From the NCBI RefSeq assembly GCF_016920785.2, contig NW_024609857.1, forward strand, positions 193,205,027-193,269,026: a stretch of 64,000 bases of DNA, read 5' to 3'. The notes beneath the pieces are model-generated. The model made no database searches. It had not been told where the DNA came from and saw only the letters and a program-made list of their open reading frames with translations. Origin of the DNA: Ixodes scapularis. Taxonomy: Eukaryota; Arthropoda; Arachnida; Ixodida; Ixodidae. Made by a program: the position numbers and the translations under genes. Within the stretch, counting starts at the first letter, position 1. Each line of letters opens with the position of its first letter. Shown here piece by piece: positions 32,836 to 45,093 of the stretch.

Positions 32836-34717
32836 CAGTGGCGGATCGAGGCCTTTGGGGGCTCTGGGTTTAGGCTGTTATGAGGCATCTACTTATGATA
32901 ATGGTGAAGGTGATGATGGTGGTGGTGGAGGTAACAATGACGACGGGAATATGCATATCTTTTAACTGGTTAAATCTAGATATTTTTCATCGTATGATTA
33001 TTGTCGAGCCTTGTTTAGATCCGTATATTCAATGCAATTCAAGTTTTCCTTGCTGTCATTAAGCGAATGCGATTGTTTAGAAGCTACTTCGCAGCTAATC
33101 AACCCCTCTAGCAATTTACAATATAGTAATTTTGAGATACAAAACTGAAATCAAATAAAGATTGCGGAAAATATTAGGATTTCTCGTTCACATCCAGCAA
33201 CTTAACCACAAAAACAACAACAACAAAAAACACTGAATTGCTTCCGTTTAAAATGTTGACTCTGTTCATGAATTTCTTTGACAAAAATTACAGCTAGACT
33301 CATAAGTACATGCGCGGGCCAGTTTACACAAATTGGTCGCGATGTCGACTTGTAGCACAGGTGACCCTTTTGCTAACATGTCGAGTGACATCATTAATCA
33401 TACATGAATTGAGTTATGCAGCAACCAAAATGTACCTGCAAAATTCCAATTTTAATTTCACTTCCCCTGAACTAAATGGCATGCCTCGCAAATGGACAAC
33501 TGCCACGAAAATCTAGAGCCCTTATTCTTGTAATTGTTCCAAATTATGGGAGGTGTTTTAACTTCTAGTTAGTCCTCTGTTAATTAATTACTGATGTGAA
33601 CAGTGAAGGAAGTGACATAGGCAAGAAAGAAATTTCGTTGTTTGAAGCAGTCTTTATCGGTATCAAACTACTTCGTAAACGCTCTTCTAATAACTGAACC
33701 CTCGTTTCGCCAACAAACACAGGCTTCCACATTTAAAGCAGAGAAGAAGCTGCCTGCGATTCTAAGACATCGACCGCTGTCGTTCGAGCACATCTGCATT
33801 TAAAGAATTTATCATGAGAATCAACATGTTTTCTTTTTGTATCTACTCGTTGTCTTTTTGAATGGGGAAAATGTTTCGCATAAGATTTAGTACTAATCTT
33901 GTTCTTTTTAAATGCAGTAATTTAGACCTCGGCGGCCATCTTGCTCTATGACTCAATGTTAAAAAATAAAAGGTTATACCTCAGAGGTTGGTGAAACCAT
34001 TGCAGTATTCTTATCACTCGCTGGAAGGAAGAGTGTTTAGTTGCACTGGCAGACCAGATATCGACTCAAGAGCAGTTCCTTGCAGCCAGTACCCATCGAA
34101 AACTGTTGAGGGGCGTCTTAAGAGCCGGCTCCTTGGAACGCCTTTTTGTTGGTGGCTATAGAGACGATGTCCGGAAGATATACGGGCGCCTTTTCGCTTG
34201 TTCCAAACTTATCGTTCTGAGATGAACTCCATATGGAGTTTCGCGAAAAGGTTTAAAACAACGTGTAAACCATCTGCGTTGCTTGCTTAACGCTTGCTTA
34301 GCTTCCTGCCCACAATTGTCCGTAGAACACGCTAAGGGGGCCCCAGTACAAGAAAACGCTTCATAACCGTCATTCCATGTATCTCCTATTTAAAAAAAAA
34401 AAATCTAACGAGGGGCATGGGAGGCCGTCTAAAATTTTGTTGTTCTGGCACGCTGTTGCACACCGATCTCACAAACGCCAACTGATCTAGAGACGGGAAC
34501 TTTATGGCATCCTTGTTTCCTTGTTGAGGAAAAGAGAACGAGAAGGCTATTGCGCCAGAGGCCCTTTGGAGTGTTTCTTCTGCTTTCTGCCTAAACTTTC
34601 TTAAATAATAATCAAAAAGACTAACATTTTTAAATTTTCAGGGGCCAGCATGGGGCCCCCTGACAGCCTGGGGCCCAGGGCTGCAGCCCCCTTAGCCTGT
34701 ACCTTAATCCGGCCCTG
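32836..34717. mobile_element. hAT-type DNA transposon, non-autonomous, perfect 8-bp TSD
   Basis: The left end CAGTGGCGGATCGAGG and the right end CCGGCCCTG (complement CAGGGCCGGAT) are characteristic hAT termini. GCTTGACG occurs directly outside both (32828-32835 and 34718-34725), the 8-bp target duplication expected of hAT. The 1,882-bp interior is AT-rich. Frames such as 33310-33516 are short and no hAT dimerisation domain or RNase H-like core is recognised, so it would need a transposase from elsewhere. Confidence 0.85.
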
Positions 34718-34725
34718 GCTTGACG

Positions 34726-35600
34726 TGTTCTTTTAATATTTTAAGCATTGCTGAAAACAGGTGGATGGGTGTCTGGTATTCCCTTTGCTTATTGGCGGAT
34801 TGTTCCGAAAACAGGGGATAGGCGCTTCTCCGATCTGGGCGCGTGCTCGGTATTTTACAATAGTTGAAAATGAATTCTGCAGGAATCTTGAAACACAACA
34901 AACAGAATGTGCATGCCAAAAGGCATAGCAAATGAAACACCCACCATCTATCTATTTTCGTTTCTTTTCCGCAAGGACCTGTCGCTCCTTCCTAGTGTCC
35001 CGGCTGGGTGTCGTCCTGATGAACTGTCGGTGGAGACCTGAGGTGCGGTCAACATCAGATTAGACATTTTTGAGGCAGAACAATATACTTGCTGAGAGGA
35101 AGTACAAAACGAATCTCAAGCATGCCATTTATAGTGCGCTTTGAATTGAGAGGCCTGATGTAAAACGAGACGTCAATACTGATGCACCCCTTTTGCAAAC
35201 CTAACATTTTGAAGTCCTTGTCCCCTTCGCTAGAGGGACGAAGCACATGAATCCCGGCATGTGGATGAAATTTTTACCTTAACATCCAGACTCAATGCCC
35301 ATCTCCAATTTCGACCACCGCACTTTTCGAAAAAAACGATTTTTTAGAAAACACCAATTCAACGACCACCATACAAAAGACTGAACCAAGCATACTCGTA
35401 CCGTGGCTTGTTTGATCCGTGCTGCCCCTGAGTTAACTCGGGCTGACAATGTTTTTCTTTCAAATGGAACCCACGTTTTTAGTTTCGGTGTCACTTGTTG
35501 AGGCAGGTGGATACTTTTGTAAAGCTTCTCCATATGTGCTTCCGAGTCAACATTTTTGCAATGGCCAACCCCCGTGCTTTGATTTTGCGCTCCTTGACAA
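34726..35600. other. No supported gene
   Basis: Holds a 131-codon minus frame (35279-35674) that extends into the tandem repeat on its right. No recognisable domain is seen and it is judged non-coding. Confidence 0.4.
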
Positions 35601-36290
35601 ATGCTGAAACTCATATAGGCGGGCAATAGCTCGCCTTGAGAATACTTGCTCTTGGTGGCCGAGAACAAACTCATGTTCCAGATTGGCAGACACTTGCTGC
35701 CAAGAATTGCTGCAGATATCCGAAAGAACCCAGTCTTAGTCTAATACGAATGCTTTGGCCGGACAGAGACACAAATGCCTGACACAAGACCACTACAAAG
35801 ACAGGAAATAGGTGTTTGTGAGGAATGAAACACATAACTCAGATAGGCATCAATCACTCACCTTGAAAACACTTGCCATGAGCGCCAAAGAGCAAACTTC
35901 TGGCCTTGATTGGCTGGTGCTTGCCACCAAGACCTGCATGTATAAGAAAGAACCCGGTCTTAGTCAAACTTGGGTGTTTTTTCAGAAGAGAGACAACAAA
36001 ATACTAATGAAAGATCACTGCACATAGGAAATGGCATCTAAGAGGAATGGAACACAAAACTCATATAGGCAGGCAATAGCTAACCTTGAAAATACTTGCT
36101 CTTGGTGGCCGAGAACAAACTCGTGTTCCTGATTGGCAGCCACGTACTGCGAAGAATACCTGCAAAGTCCTAAAGAACCCAGTATTAGTCTATCACGGAT
36201 GCTTTGGCTGGACAGAGACACAAAAGTCTGATACAAGCCACAAAAAGCAGCAAATAGTGTCTGCGAGAGATGAAAACAGACCCAGGTGAA
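35600..36290. repeat. Three tandem units of ~225 bp
   Basis: The anchor AACTCATATAGGC (variant AACTCAGATAGGC) starts at 35608, 35836 and 36058, giving periods of 228 and 222. Other shared blocks are CTTGGTGGCCGAGAACAAAC, AAAGAACCC and CAGAGACACAA. Copies one and three are more alike than either is to copy two, which suggests a two-unit duplication. Each has a GATTGGC block. Confidence 0.7.
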
Positions 36291-36689
36291 GAGGCTTGTT
36301 CAGTTTCACCTTAGTCAAATATTGTTGCTCATTTTGCTAAAACAAGGCATATTTGCTCAAAAAAAAGTATAATATATATTTTGCCCCATTTAGCAGAGTT
36401 TACTGCCAAGGGTACCTGCACACCAGAAGAAGTCAGACTTAGTCACAGTTTTTTTTCTTTTGATGAGCGACAACAGAATTCTAAACGGGTGATGAAACAA
36501 AATATAAGCCCATCAAGCCAGGCTAGTTTGCCTTGATGCAAGCACAGTGCCTCGGCCGACAAATGAGGTTCTATTCTTGGTCGCTTGTCATATTTAGTGG
36601 GGATAGTCAAATAAAGGAAAATAAGGCAATCTCTCTTGCAGTCGACAGCTACAAACGAAATTCATATACCTCGATAAACGACCTGGAAA
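36291..36689. other. No gene seen
   Basis: AT-rich DNA, partly an extension of the preceding repeat, with no exon or RNA gene. Confidence 0.45.
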
Positions 36690-36696
36690 TAAAATT

Positions 36697-36850
36697 GGGG
36701 TGGTGGCCGAGTGGTTTAAGGTGTCAAATTTCAAACTTAGAGACTGTAGTTTTGGTTTAAGTCCTCCTAATGTATATTTTTATCCTGATAATTGTATTTA
36801 CATTAATTTTTCTATATTTTTGAGGCACAAGCACTTAATTTATACGGTAA
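36697..36850 (+). mobile_element. tRNA-Leu/Ser-like SINE remnant
   Basis: A good A box (TGGCCGAGTGGTTTAAGG) near 36705 and a degenerate B box (GGTTTAAGTCC) near 36754 are followed by a T-rich tail. The head resembles a class II tRNA. The anticodon arm is decayed, so it is a SINE relic and not a tRNA gene. Confidence 0.5.
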
Positions 36851-37388
36851 TTCACCTTTAGAAGCGTTTTAATTAAACTCTATGGCTTCCTAGTGCTCGT
36901 GATAGATTCTTGGTAAGAGCGGTTTTAATTTTTTTTCTTGCTGTCGCTGCTGCTTGCTTTCTCACCTTTAAAATGCTGACGACTCGACACAAAAGTAATA
37001 AAAAATGTGATAAAATGTGATGAGGATCAGCATTTCCAAGTTGTACCCCTGCTTCATGCCCCAACCATTTCACCATACCATAGCTAAGTGCAGTGACGAA
37101 TGGTCCCAGGTTTGTAACCCGACCATATATGGCCTTACAGTGTGGCGCGACTCATGCAGCACCTATGTTTCGCGATGGACCCAGTGAGCGAGGTGTGACA
37201 CGCCAGAGCTGTGCGAGCCACAGCTTTACAGTCTGCAAAGCGTGGGAAGATGCCTCTCCCTTTGCAGAGCTCGCATTAGCTTACCGAGAAGCTATTGCAA
37301 GCACTAGAAAGCCACAGAGTGTGAATAAAACCGCTTCTGAAACTGAATTAGTGTGTAAATTATGTGTCTATACGTTAAAACTTAAAAA

Positions 37389-37392
<4 letters not shown>
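36851..37392. other. No supported gene
   Basis: A 109-codon plus frame (37093-37422) runs into the TA microsatellite and has no family match. Nothing else is recognised. Confidence 0.4.
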
Positions 37393-37424
<32 letters not shown>

Positions 37425-38895
37425 GAAATTGTGCAGATGAATGAACCGCACTTAATTCAATGAATTAAAGAATCCAAGTTTCCAGGAACCCGCCGAAAGC
37501 CAAAAAACGGCGGAGCCAGGATTTGAACTCTGGGCCTCCCAATGTCCGGTCGGGTGTGCTAACCACTACACCACTCCACCTTGGCTTCCTGGCGTTTCCT
37601 ACCTATCTTATTAATGCACAAGAAACGAAATGTATCCAATCGGAGGTGTTCTGGAAACACACGCCGCCGCGTGGAACGCGGTACGACGCTTAGTGTCACG
37701 TGGTACGTGCTCGTTTGTGCTCCAGAAATCCTCCCACTGTTTGTCTCGCCCCGTGTACATGTAGTAGTATTCTTTGTTTTTATGAGCTTTTAGAGACACG
37801 GTATCATCATCATCTGCGAGAATCAAGAGCCACGTTATTGAATATACAACACGGGCACTTCACACCATCGTACGTGGTCTCCGAGGAGGATATAAACGAA
37901 ATTGTGCAGATGAATGAACCGCACTTAATTCAATGAATTAAAGAATCCAAGTTTCCAGGAACCCGCCGAAAGCCAAAAAACGGCGGAGCCAGGATTTGAA
38001 CTCTGGGCCTCCCAATGTCCGGTCGGGTGTGCTAACCACTACACCACTCCACCTTGGCTTCCTGGCGTTTCCTACCTATCTTATTAATGCACAAGAAACG
38101 AAATGTATCCAATCGGAGGTGTTCTGGAAACACACGCCGCCGCGTGGAACGCGGTACGACGCTTAGTGTCACGTGGTACGTGCTCGTTTGTGCTCCAGAA
38201 ATCCTCCCACTGTTTGTCTCGCCCCGTGTACATGTAGTAGTATTCTTTGTTTTTATGAGCTTTTAGAGACACGGTATCATCATCATCTGCGAGAATCAAG
38301 AGACACGTTATTGAATATACAACACGGGCACTTCACACCATCGTACGTGGTCTCCGAGGAGGATATAAACGAAATTGTGCAGATGAATGAACCGCACTTA
38401 ATTCAATGAATTAAAGAATCCAAGTTTCCAGGAACCCGCCGAAAGCCAAAAAACGGCGGAGCCAGGATTTGAACTCTGGGCCTCCCAATGTCCGGTCGGG
38501 TGTGCTAACCACTACACCACTCCACCTTGGCTTCCTGGTGTTTCCTACCTATCTTATTAATGCACAAGAAACGAAATGTATCCAATCGGAGGTGTTCTGG
38601 AAACACACGCCGCCGCGTGGAACGCGGTACGACGCTTAGTGTCACGTGGTACGTGCTCGTTTGTGCTCCAGAAATCCTCCCACTGTTTGTCTCGCCCCGT
38701 GTACATGTAGTAGTATTCTTTGTTTTTATGAGCTTTTAGAGACACGGTATCATCATCATCTGCGAGAATCAAGAGCCACGTTATTGAATATACAACACGG
38801 GCACTTCACACCATCGTACGTGGTCTCCGAGGAGGATATAAACGAAATTGTGCAGATGAATGAACCGCACTTAATTCAATGAATTAAAGAATCCA

Positions 38896-38951
<56 letters not shown>
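37393..38951. repeat. 473-bp tandem array between two (TA)n tracts
   Basis: Units start with AAACGAAATTGTGCAGATG at 37421, 37894 and 38367. A 61-bp partial unit at 38840-38900 ends at CCAAGTTT. Adjacent units differ at only one or two bases (for example AGCCACG versus AGACACG). The left edge is (TA)n at 37393-37420 and the right edge (TA)n at 38901-38951. Each unit contains a minus-strand tRNA-like block. The repeated 70- to 78-codon frames are by-products. Confidence 0.92.
37508..37580 (-). ncRNA. tRNA-like block in 473-bp unit (first of three)
   Basis: On the minus strand GTGTAGTGGTTAGCAC is a good A box and GAGTTCAAATCC a good B box. A five-pair anticodon stem (CCCGA/TTGGG) encloses CCGGACA, whose anticodon position reads GGA. 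The T stem has a one-base bulge and the acceptor pairs poorly, so it is a tRNA-derived repeat, not a tRNA gene. Copies lie 473 and 946 bases further on. Confidence 0.55.
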
Positions 38952-38955
<4 letters not shown>

Positions 38956-39028
38956 ACTAAAAAAGGCAAAATATATGTTTCCAGGTGGGCTTGCACCCAG
39001 AGCTCTACGGCCCTTGAATTCAGTTCCC

Positions 39029-39514
39029 TAAAGCCCTCTTCGGACGGGGCAGTTTCGCCCAGCAACTTCATGTCGCAACACCAGCAACACTGGCCGCCCG
39101 CGTTCACATGCAGAAAACGAATTGCTACGACTTGCCATCATCCTCATGAAATCTTATTTTTCTTACAGTATTTAGACGCACAGTTAAATCCTAAAAACAT
39201 GTTCTTATATCTTTAAATTGCGCTGAGAATACTAACTCATCTTTCTGGAACAGTTTATTCACAAAAACAGTCCATTTCAAACCAGAACTAAGTCTTCAGT
39301 TGTCATCATCACGACCGCAGGGGTGTCACGTGAAAATATCGGATTCCTGATTGGCTGCTGCTGCTTCAAACATCTCCGAGTAGTCAGAGTTGCTCGTCCG
39401 CTTCGAGCCGGACCCAATCTGAGCAATTCGTGTCGATCTAGGGAAAGCTAGGGAGCAACCCGCCAGCAACCCCGAAAGTGCTGGAAAAGTTGCCCCGTCT
39501 GAAGCGGGCCTTTA
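39029..39514. mobile_element. MITE with TAAAG…GACGGGGCA TIRs
   Basis: The left end TAAAGCCCTCTTCGGACGG and the right end (complement TAAAGGCCCGCTTCAGACGG) match over about 24 bases with four mismatches. The insertion is bounded by TA. The 486-bp interior has no coding frame but repeats CCAGCAAC/GTTGCTGG. Probably a Tc1/mariner- or PIF-type MITE, class unproven. Confidence 0.65.
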
Positions 39515-42289
39515 CTCCGTCTCATATATAGCGTGCAACGCAGTCAAAGCTAGCGCACCGGTTTTCATTGCTGACCGTGCCTACGTTCGCCCCATAAAAT
39601 AGTGCGTCCAGTGCAAAAGAATTTTAAAAAGTCGAAAAATGTGCCTCTTCGGGGCTAGTAACTAATAGTGGCGTTATGATTTCGACGGACCACAAATGTT
39701 TTTCAATAAAAAGAAAAAGATAATGTAAACAACTTTAAATTGTTTTTGTTTTCGTCCGTGCGGCAGCCGCTGCGGGTTTTCGGGTTCTGTGGCACTGGCT
39801 GGTTTTGAGAAGATGGCGTCTTACGCAGCAAGCTCAAGTACCTCTCCTGCTCAAATATTTTCGAAGATTCGTTGTGCGAAAATATTGAAAGAGTTCAAGC
39901 AGATGATCGCCAATGTGTACGCAAGTCAAGAACACATTCCCCGGAGAATTTGGTCGTGAAGTCCTGCAGACGGCCAGTAAAAACATTGGAGTGTGCCCCA
40001 TACTGTCGCGAAGTGCAAGGCGCAATGCCTATCTTGCAAAGTGGCGTCCCCGAAGCAAAAACCTCGCAACGTGAAAGTTTCGAGGACGGGGACCGTCAAA
40101 CATGACGAGTTCACACAAAACGCCGTTCGCGTGAAGGTGCATCGCAAGTGCTCCGAGAGGGAGATTCCTACCCTTTACAGCTATTTCAAAATAAACTGTA
40201 CAGGCCACAACTATTGTCGATTAATGTCTTATTATAAATTTTGAGACAAGGCTGCTATCAGGGCTATTCCTCATTCCACGCTGCACGAAACAAAAAAATA
40301 ACTCGGTGCTGGAGGCAAATAACACTTGCAAAGCGGCCGAGCAGATGGTAGAAATCTGGCCTCTCGGCGACTTATAGATAAAAAGCAAGAAGAAAGGAGG
40401 CATTGAAATATGCACTTCGGCAATGCGCACAATCTTGCACAAAAAGTATGTCGAAAAAAGAAAAAAACAAACCAAAAAACTTCGCGCGTCGAGTGAGTTC
40501 GAACCATGGCCACCGGGATGTCAGTATCGCCAGAGCTTCGCCTTCTACACCTCGTCCACGAAACGCACGGAGTAACACTTTTTTTGTTCTATTTTTTCAT
40601 GCGCACCCCTTTACTACCTTTGACAGCGTTGCACGCTATGTATGAAACGGAGTATAAGACACCCTATTGTCTTGTACAGAGACCATTTATCAACGCTTGG
40701 GTGTTTAAACGATGTACTACACATTTTACAAAAAGAGAAAAAAAAAACAAAAAACATCGGGTGTTTAAATATTGTACTAACCTTTTTTTTCAAGAAAAAG
40801 AAAAGCAACAACAACAACAATAAAAAACACATCTTAGAAGAAAAAGTTAAGGCAAGGGAATGTACCATTATGTTCAGTGAAGTTCGGTGACAAGACTCGG
40901 GACTCGAGCAGGAATGTCGTTGTCCTTGGTGTGACCCCATGAGACTGTCTTGCTGCCTTCGCTGGGGTTTATTTAACTGAAGTACCTGTACGAAAAGTAG
41001 AAGAAACACATGTGCATAACACTCATTATTCACAAGAAAATTTGTCAACGTCCAAAATGGCCCATGGAGTAAGTTATGCAAGGCATTTTTCGGCCGCGTT
41101 GGCCGAGTCACCTCTCGTGGCCAAGGTTTCATTGCAATTTTAATTGTAGTGAACAGTTATAGGGCATATTGCGAACAAAGTGCAATTTGGTTTTGTATGA
41201 AACTATAATACACAAAATGACACTAATACAGTATGTTGAGGTACCTCTAAACAAACTCCAGGGTTTCATGGCGCCTTCCTCAGATAGCTGATGTTGAACA
41301 TGAAATATGTGCACCAAGGAGTGAGCAAACAGCGACTTCAGATTTGTCTCTAACACCAGCGACATGTCGACAAGGAGTGCAACATGTAGAAGGTTGTCTA
41401 GAAGTGTGCCAAGATAAAAAAGCAAGATGTAACGATATCAGAATAAGATCACACCAAAGAGGTACCATTGTAGTAAGACAATCTATGATGTAGAGACAGT
41501 AATCGGGAATCAACCGACGTACGGCCGCGATTTACCTGCGTTGACTGAGGTGAAACATGACCAAAAAAAATTAGAAAACGCGTTTTTTTTTACATTATTC
41601 GCTGAGCGCAGCCGATAGCAGGGCAGCTGGGCGGCGTCACGAAAATCCGACTGACTCGCTAGCTTTTCTCAACTTCGTTCGGCGCCAGTCGGCACCACAG
41701 ATCAGTGGTCGGCACTCGTAGTCTACCAGGGAAGAAAAAGTACGAGCTCAGAGCCCAGCGTCGATCGCGACTTTTGTAAAGAGAAGCTCCGGTAACACTT
41801 CGGCGACTCGTGAGCTTTTAACGCCTCTTTAAATGAGCCCGCGAATCCAACACGTCGAACGGTTTGCGTCTGCAAGCACGCTGGGAGCCAGGGGGCTGGA
41901 GGTTAAATATCCGAAAAAGACGAGGCGCTGGTTCCTACGTCTATTTCGCAATCGCACATGACATAACAAGATAGCGAAGCTAGCCGAGTGTGAACAGTGA
42001 CTCACGTTACATCAGAGTACACGCAGACGAAATGACGCCTGCAACAGAGCACAGCCAGAGGCTTTCAACAGGGGACACATGCGTTCGAATAAGCTGCGAT
42101 TTCAAAACATCATGTCTCCTTTCTGTCTTTCAGTGTTCACTTTGATCTCTGTATACCAAAGCATTCGATGCTGCAAGTAATAGAGTCGTGTATACGTACC
42201 GTTCGGAGTGATTGAAAGAGCGTTATTTTCACTTGGAGCCCACAAGCAAACTTGACGAACTGTCATCCTGTCATCCGTCGGTCCCGCCG
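39515..42289. other. Long stretch without a supported gene
   Basis: Around 39812-40200 there are overlapping frames with codon-like composition, starting at ATG 39813 (MASYAASSSTSPAQIFSK). They break after 48 codons and continue in other frames, so this may be a decayed coding sequence. 40690-40800 repeats GGGTGTTTAAA twice. The remainder is AT-rich with nothing named. Confidence 0.35.
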
Positions 42290-42530
42290 TCTTGCCGGGT
42301 TGGCGCGGTCGCGGTCGCTGCGCAGTTCGCGCAGTGCGCAATCTCGGCAGCTCGGCCAGGCTTGCCTGGGCCGCTGGGCTCGGTGGCTCGCTCAGCCGCT
42401 CGTGTGGCTCGATGGGCTACAGTGCAGGCAGCGCAGGCAGCGCATGCACGCAGGCTCGCCGGCCTCGCGGCTTGCTCCTTTCGAACTGCCTCCAAAGCTC
42501 GAGCGCTCGAGGTTTCGCGAGCGCGGGTTG
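42290..42530. repeat. GC-rich low-complexity block
   Basis: Repetition of GGCTCG, GCAGGCAGCGCA and TGGCTCG-like words produces open frames on both strands (up to 123 codons). The alanine-rich translations and overlap on both strands argue against coding. Possibly another palindromic-core minisatellite or a GC-rich promoter. Confidence 0.45.
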
Positions 42531-43109
42531 ACGATGGCAACTTTTCTCATAAATCGAGTCTGTAACGTATCGTTTCAAGGTGCAAATGCACGTATTTTTC
42601 ACGTCGTTTGTTACAGTGTGTGAACCTCGCGAAACAGGCAACAAAGAGTGGTGGGTGTAATGTGCTCGTATGTGGTCGTGGATTTTGTTTACGACGTAGG
42701 ATTACCCAGAAAGGTGGGTCAATATCGATAAATGTGCGGGTAAGAAGCAACTACATTCACGTGACCTGTCAAGCCTATTAACCCTCATTATTTTATCGTG
42801 CGAACTGACATTGTCACGTATCGCGTTCGTTTTGGGTTCCAACATCGGTAACCTAACTTTTGTTGCATTACAACTGCAATAAACATTTGTTTGAAAACGA
42901 TCACTCCAATGAGCACGTCGTTATTGGGCTTTCTCATTGAAAGGTAGGTCGCGGGTGTCCCAGCTAGTTATTCTGAATGGTTTGGTGGTTGTCTAGCATT
43001 TCAAGCGTACGAGGCTGTGTGCCGTACGTGCCAACAGCTGTTTGTACTTGCGCTTTCGATCAATGTGAATGTGTTTGCAACACGGAACGTTTGTGTTTCT
43101 GTGTGCATC
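42531..43109. other. No gene seen
   Basis: Contains an AATAAAC signal near 42880 but no exon upstream that I can support. Confidence 0.4.
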
Positions 43110-43690
43110 TACCTCCAATATCGTTCTCTCTCGTATTGCTGTATGGTAACTCCTGCTGTTTTACGATACCATTCACGCAATGTATACCGATAATGTTGCT
43201 TCGCGGACGATGAATATTGTGTTACGTTTCCTCTTAGTCCGCGGTATATGCCGGCGTAATTCATGTTGGTAACTTGGAATTCGTTCTGAGATTTATCCAC
43301 GCGATATCGTATTGTATTCTCCTTTGGGCCCGTGATCGACGACCCATATTTATATATCGTGTGGCCGCACAGTATGTCCATGTCGGTCACCAATATGCAC
43401 GCGGTGTCGTATTCTATTCCAATAACCGTAAGTTCTGCCGGGACATTGTGCTCCGATATCGTGTTGTATACCAATAACCGCAAGTTATATCGGGATATTG
43501 TGCTCCAATATCCTATTGTATACCAATAACCGCATACTATATCGGGATATTGTACTCCGAAATGAATTCCCATCGTGCGTATTGGGTTAATCGAATAACA
43601 ATAAGTTTTTATTGGTTTCCATCAACTTCATTGGAATACAATATTTCCAATAAGCCGAGTTCATATTGGCCTTTTTCAATAGCGACGCCA
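43110..43690. repeat. Repeat with 52-bp units and CCAATA/TATTGG motifs
   Basis: CCAATAACCG starts at 43419, 43471 and 43523, an exact 52-base period. Units include TATATCGGGATATTGTGCTCC. Looser copies extend upstream to about 43110. The right part (43590-43690) is AATAAG/TTGGAA-rich and ends with TTTTTCAATAG, close to the CAATAGGG terminal motif found at 57291 and 61298. Confidence 0.75.
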
Positions 43691-44860
43691 CAAGCTCTAC
43701 ACAAGTTCACTCGTTTCTGTAGCATCCAGAAGTTCTGACCAGCTTCGCTAACAACAAGGTAGTTATTTCGCAACCTCAAACTTATCTGAAGTAAGGTGGT
43801 TAGTTGCGCAATTTTAACCATGCTCAAACTTATCATCTTAAAGTCTACGATGACTGCCCTCTAACAGTCCTTTCCGAACCATGCAACTGAATTTTTGCTG
43901 CACAAGCAAATGAACACTCGCGACTAGTCACGACAGGCGGGGCTGGCTTCCATCTCTAGCGGAAGTACATCCGCAACATTCCATTCGCTAACCGACGCTC
44001 GTTGAAATGAGTCACACTGAAGCTGGAGTCTGGTACCCCTAGAGTCATTGCGGATTTCAGCACACCGTCACCGCGTTCCGGGTGCAGCGCTACAGGTGCC
44101 TTTGAAGCATGCTTCTAAGCGCGCGACCCGCGCTCACGGTAACACCAAGGCTCGCGCAGCATGCTTCAAATGCTCCTAGAGTTCGGTACGCGGAATACGA
44201 GAACGGTTTCCTAAAAGTATATTGAATATGTTTCCGCCGTAGCGAAACTCCCAAGCTCCGCGCCATGGCGCCTCAATTTATTATTATGCGTACGTCATTT
44301 TGGATATGCGTAGTACACTGTATTATCACTTCAGGCACAGCGCGTCATTGGCGTTGTTTACAGGTCTTTCAGGTAAGTGTGTCGCATTGTGTATAACCGT
44401 TTTATAGCATTTCCGACAAAATGTAATTTGCAGTTGAACTAGGTACCAAACGTGGATAAAAATAAAACAGTGTTGAACAGAGTGGTGCTGGCAATCACGT
44501 TTTGAGGCTGAGTGTAGAGAAGTTTATTTCCGCGGCTGCAGGTCAGTATTTTTCCTGTTACGTTTCCATGTCACCTTGCATTTATGCTAACACTCTTAAT
44601 GCCTCATTTCCCAGTCAGAAACGTCATACGTCTTGCAACCCGATTGAACTTCAAATTTCCACGCCTCGTGTCTTGAGATAAACATATGGTCACTCAGCCC
44701 ACCCTAGTGAACTGGTGTTGGAGCACCGCAGGAACCCAGCCGGTCTCAATCTGGATGAGCACGGTACCGGCTGAGCTTGTTTAATTATTACTCCTTCGTT
44801 CACGGTTAAACCGCAGATTAGCAGTTGCACCGAACTGGTAAAAGATGTCCTTTAGACGGG
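43691..44860. other. No supported gene
   Basis: A short inverted pair, TTGAAGCATGCT and AGCATGCTTCAA (about 44103 and 44158), is the only structure seen. Confidence 0.45.
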
Positions 44861-45093
44861 ACCCAAGCAGCACGGATTTTGGCCAAGCAATGGCCAATGT
44901 CTGGCGATGGTCTTTTGGCCAGTTTCCAGAAAATGGTCATTCACTGGCCAATGCTTGGCCGATGGCTGATGGACAGTGGCCAATGGCCAGATAAAGGCCA
45001 GTCACCGGCTAGACTCTGGCTACTCTCTGGCCACTTAGCCAAAGACCATTGCCAGCCATTGGCCGATGACTGGCCAACTCTGTGCTGCTTGGG
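44861..45093. mobile_element. MITE-like element with TGGCCA palindrome core
   Basis: The ends ACCCAAGCAGCAC (44861-44873) and GTGCTGCTTGGG (45082-45093) are inverted repeats. The core is crowded with TGGCCA and TTGGCCAA-like palindromes separated by 10-20 bases (for example ACTGGCCAATGCTTGGCC). A plus-strand frame spans it, but the Gly/Trp/Leu-rich translation only mirrors the repeat. Confidence 0.75.

Noticed and set aside
37581..38882. Three identical 70-, 71- and 78-codon frames
   Set aside because: They repeat only because the 473-bp unit repeats. They share one stretch in different frames and show no protein family.
37393..38951. CRISPR array
   Set aside because: The unit is 473 bp with no unique spacers, and the DNA is eukaryotic.
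42212..42623. 117- to 123-codon alanine/arginine-rich frames
   Set aside because: Low-complexity GC-rich repeat, open on both strands.
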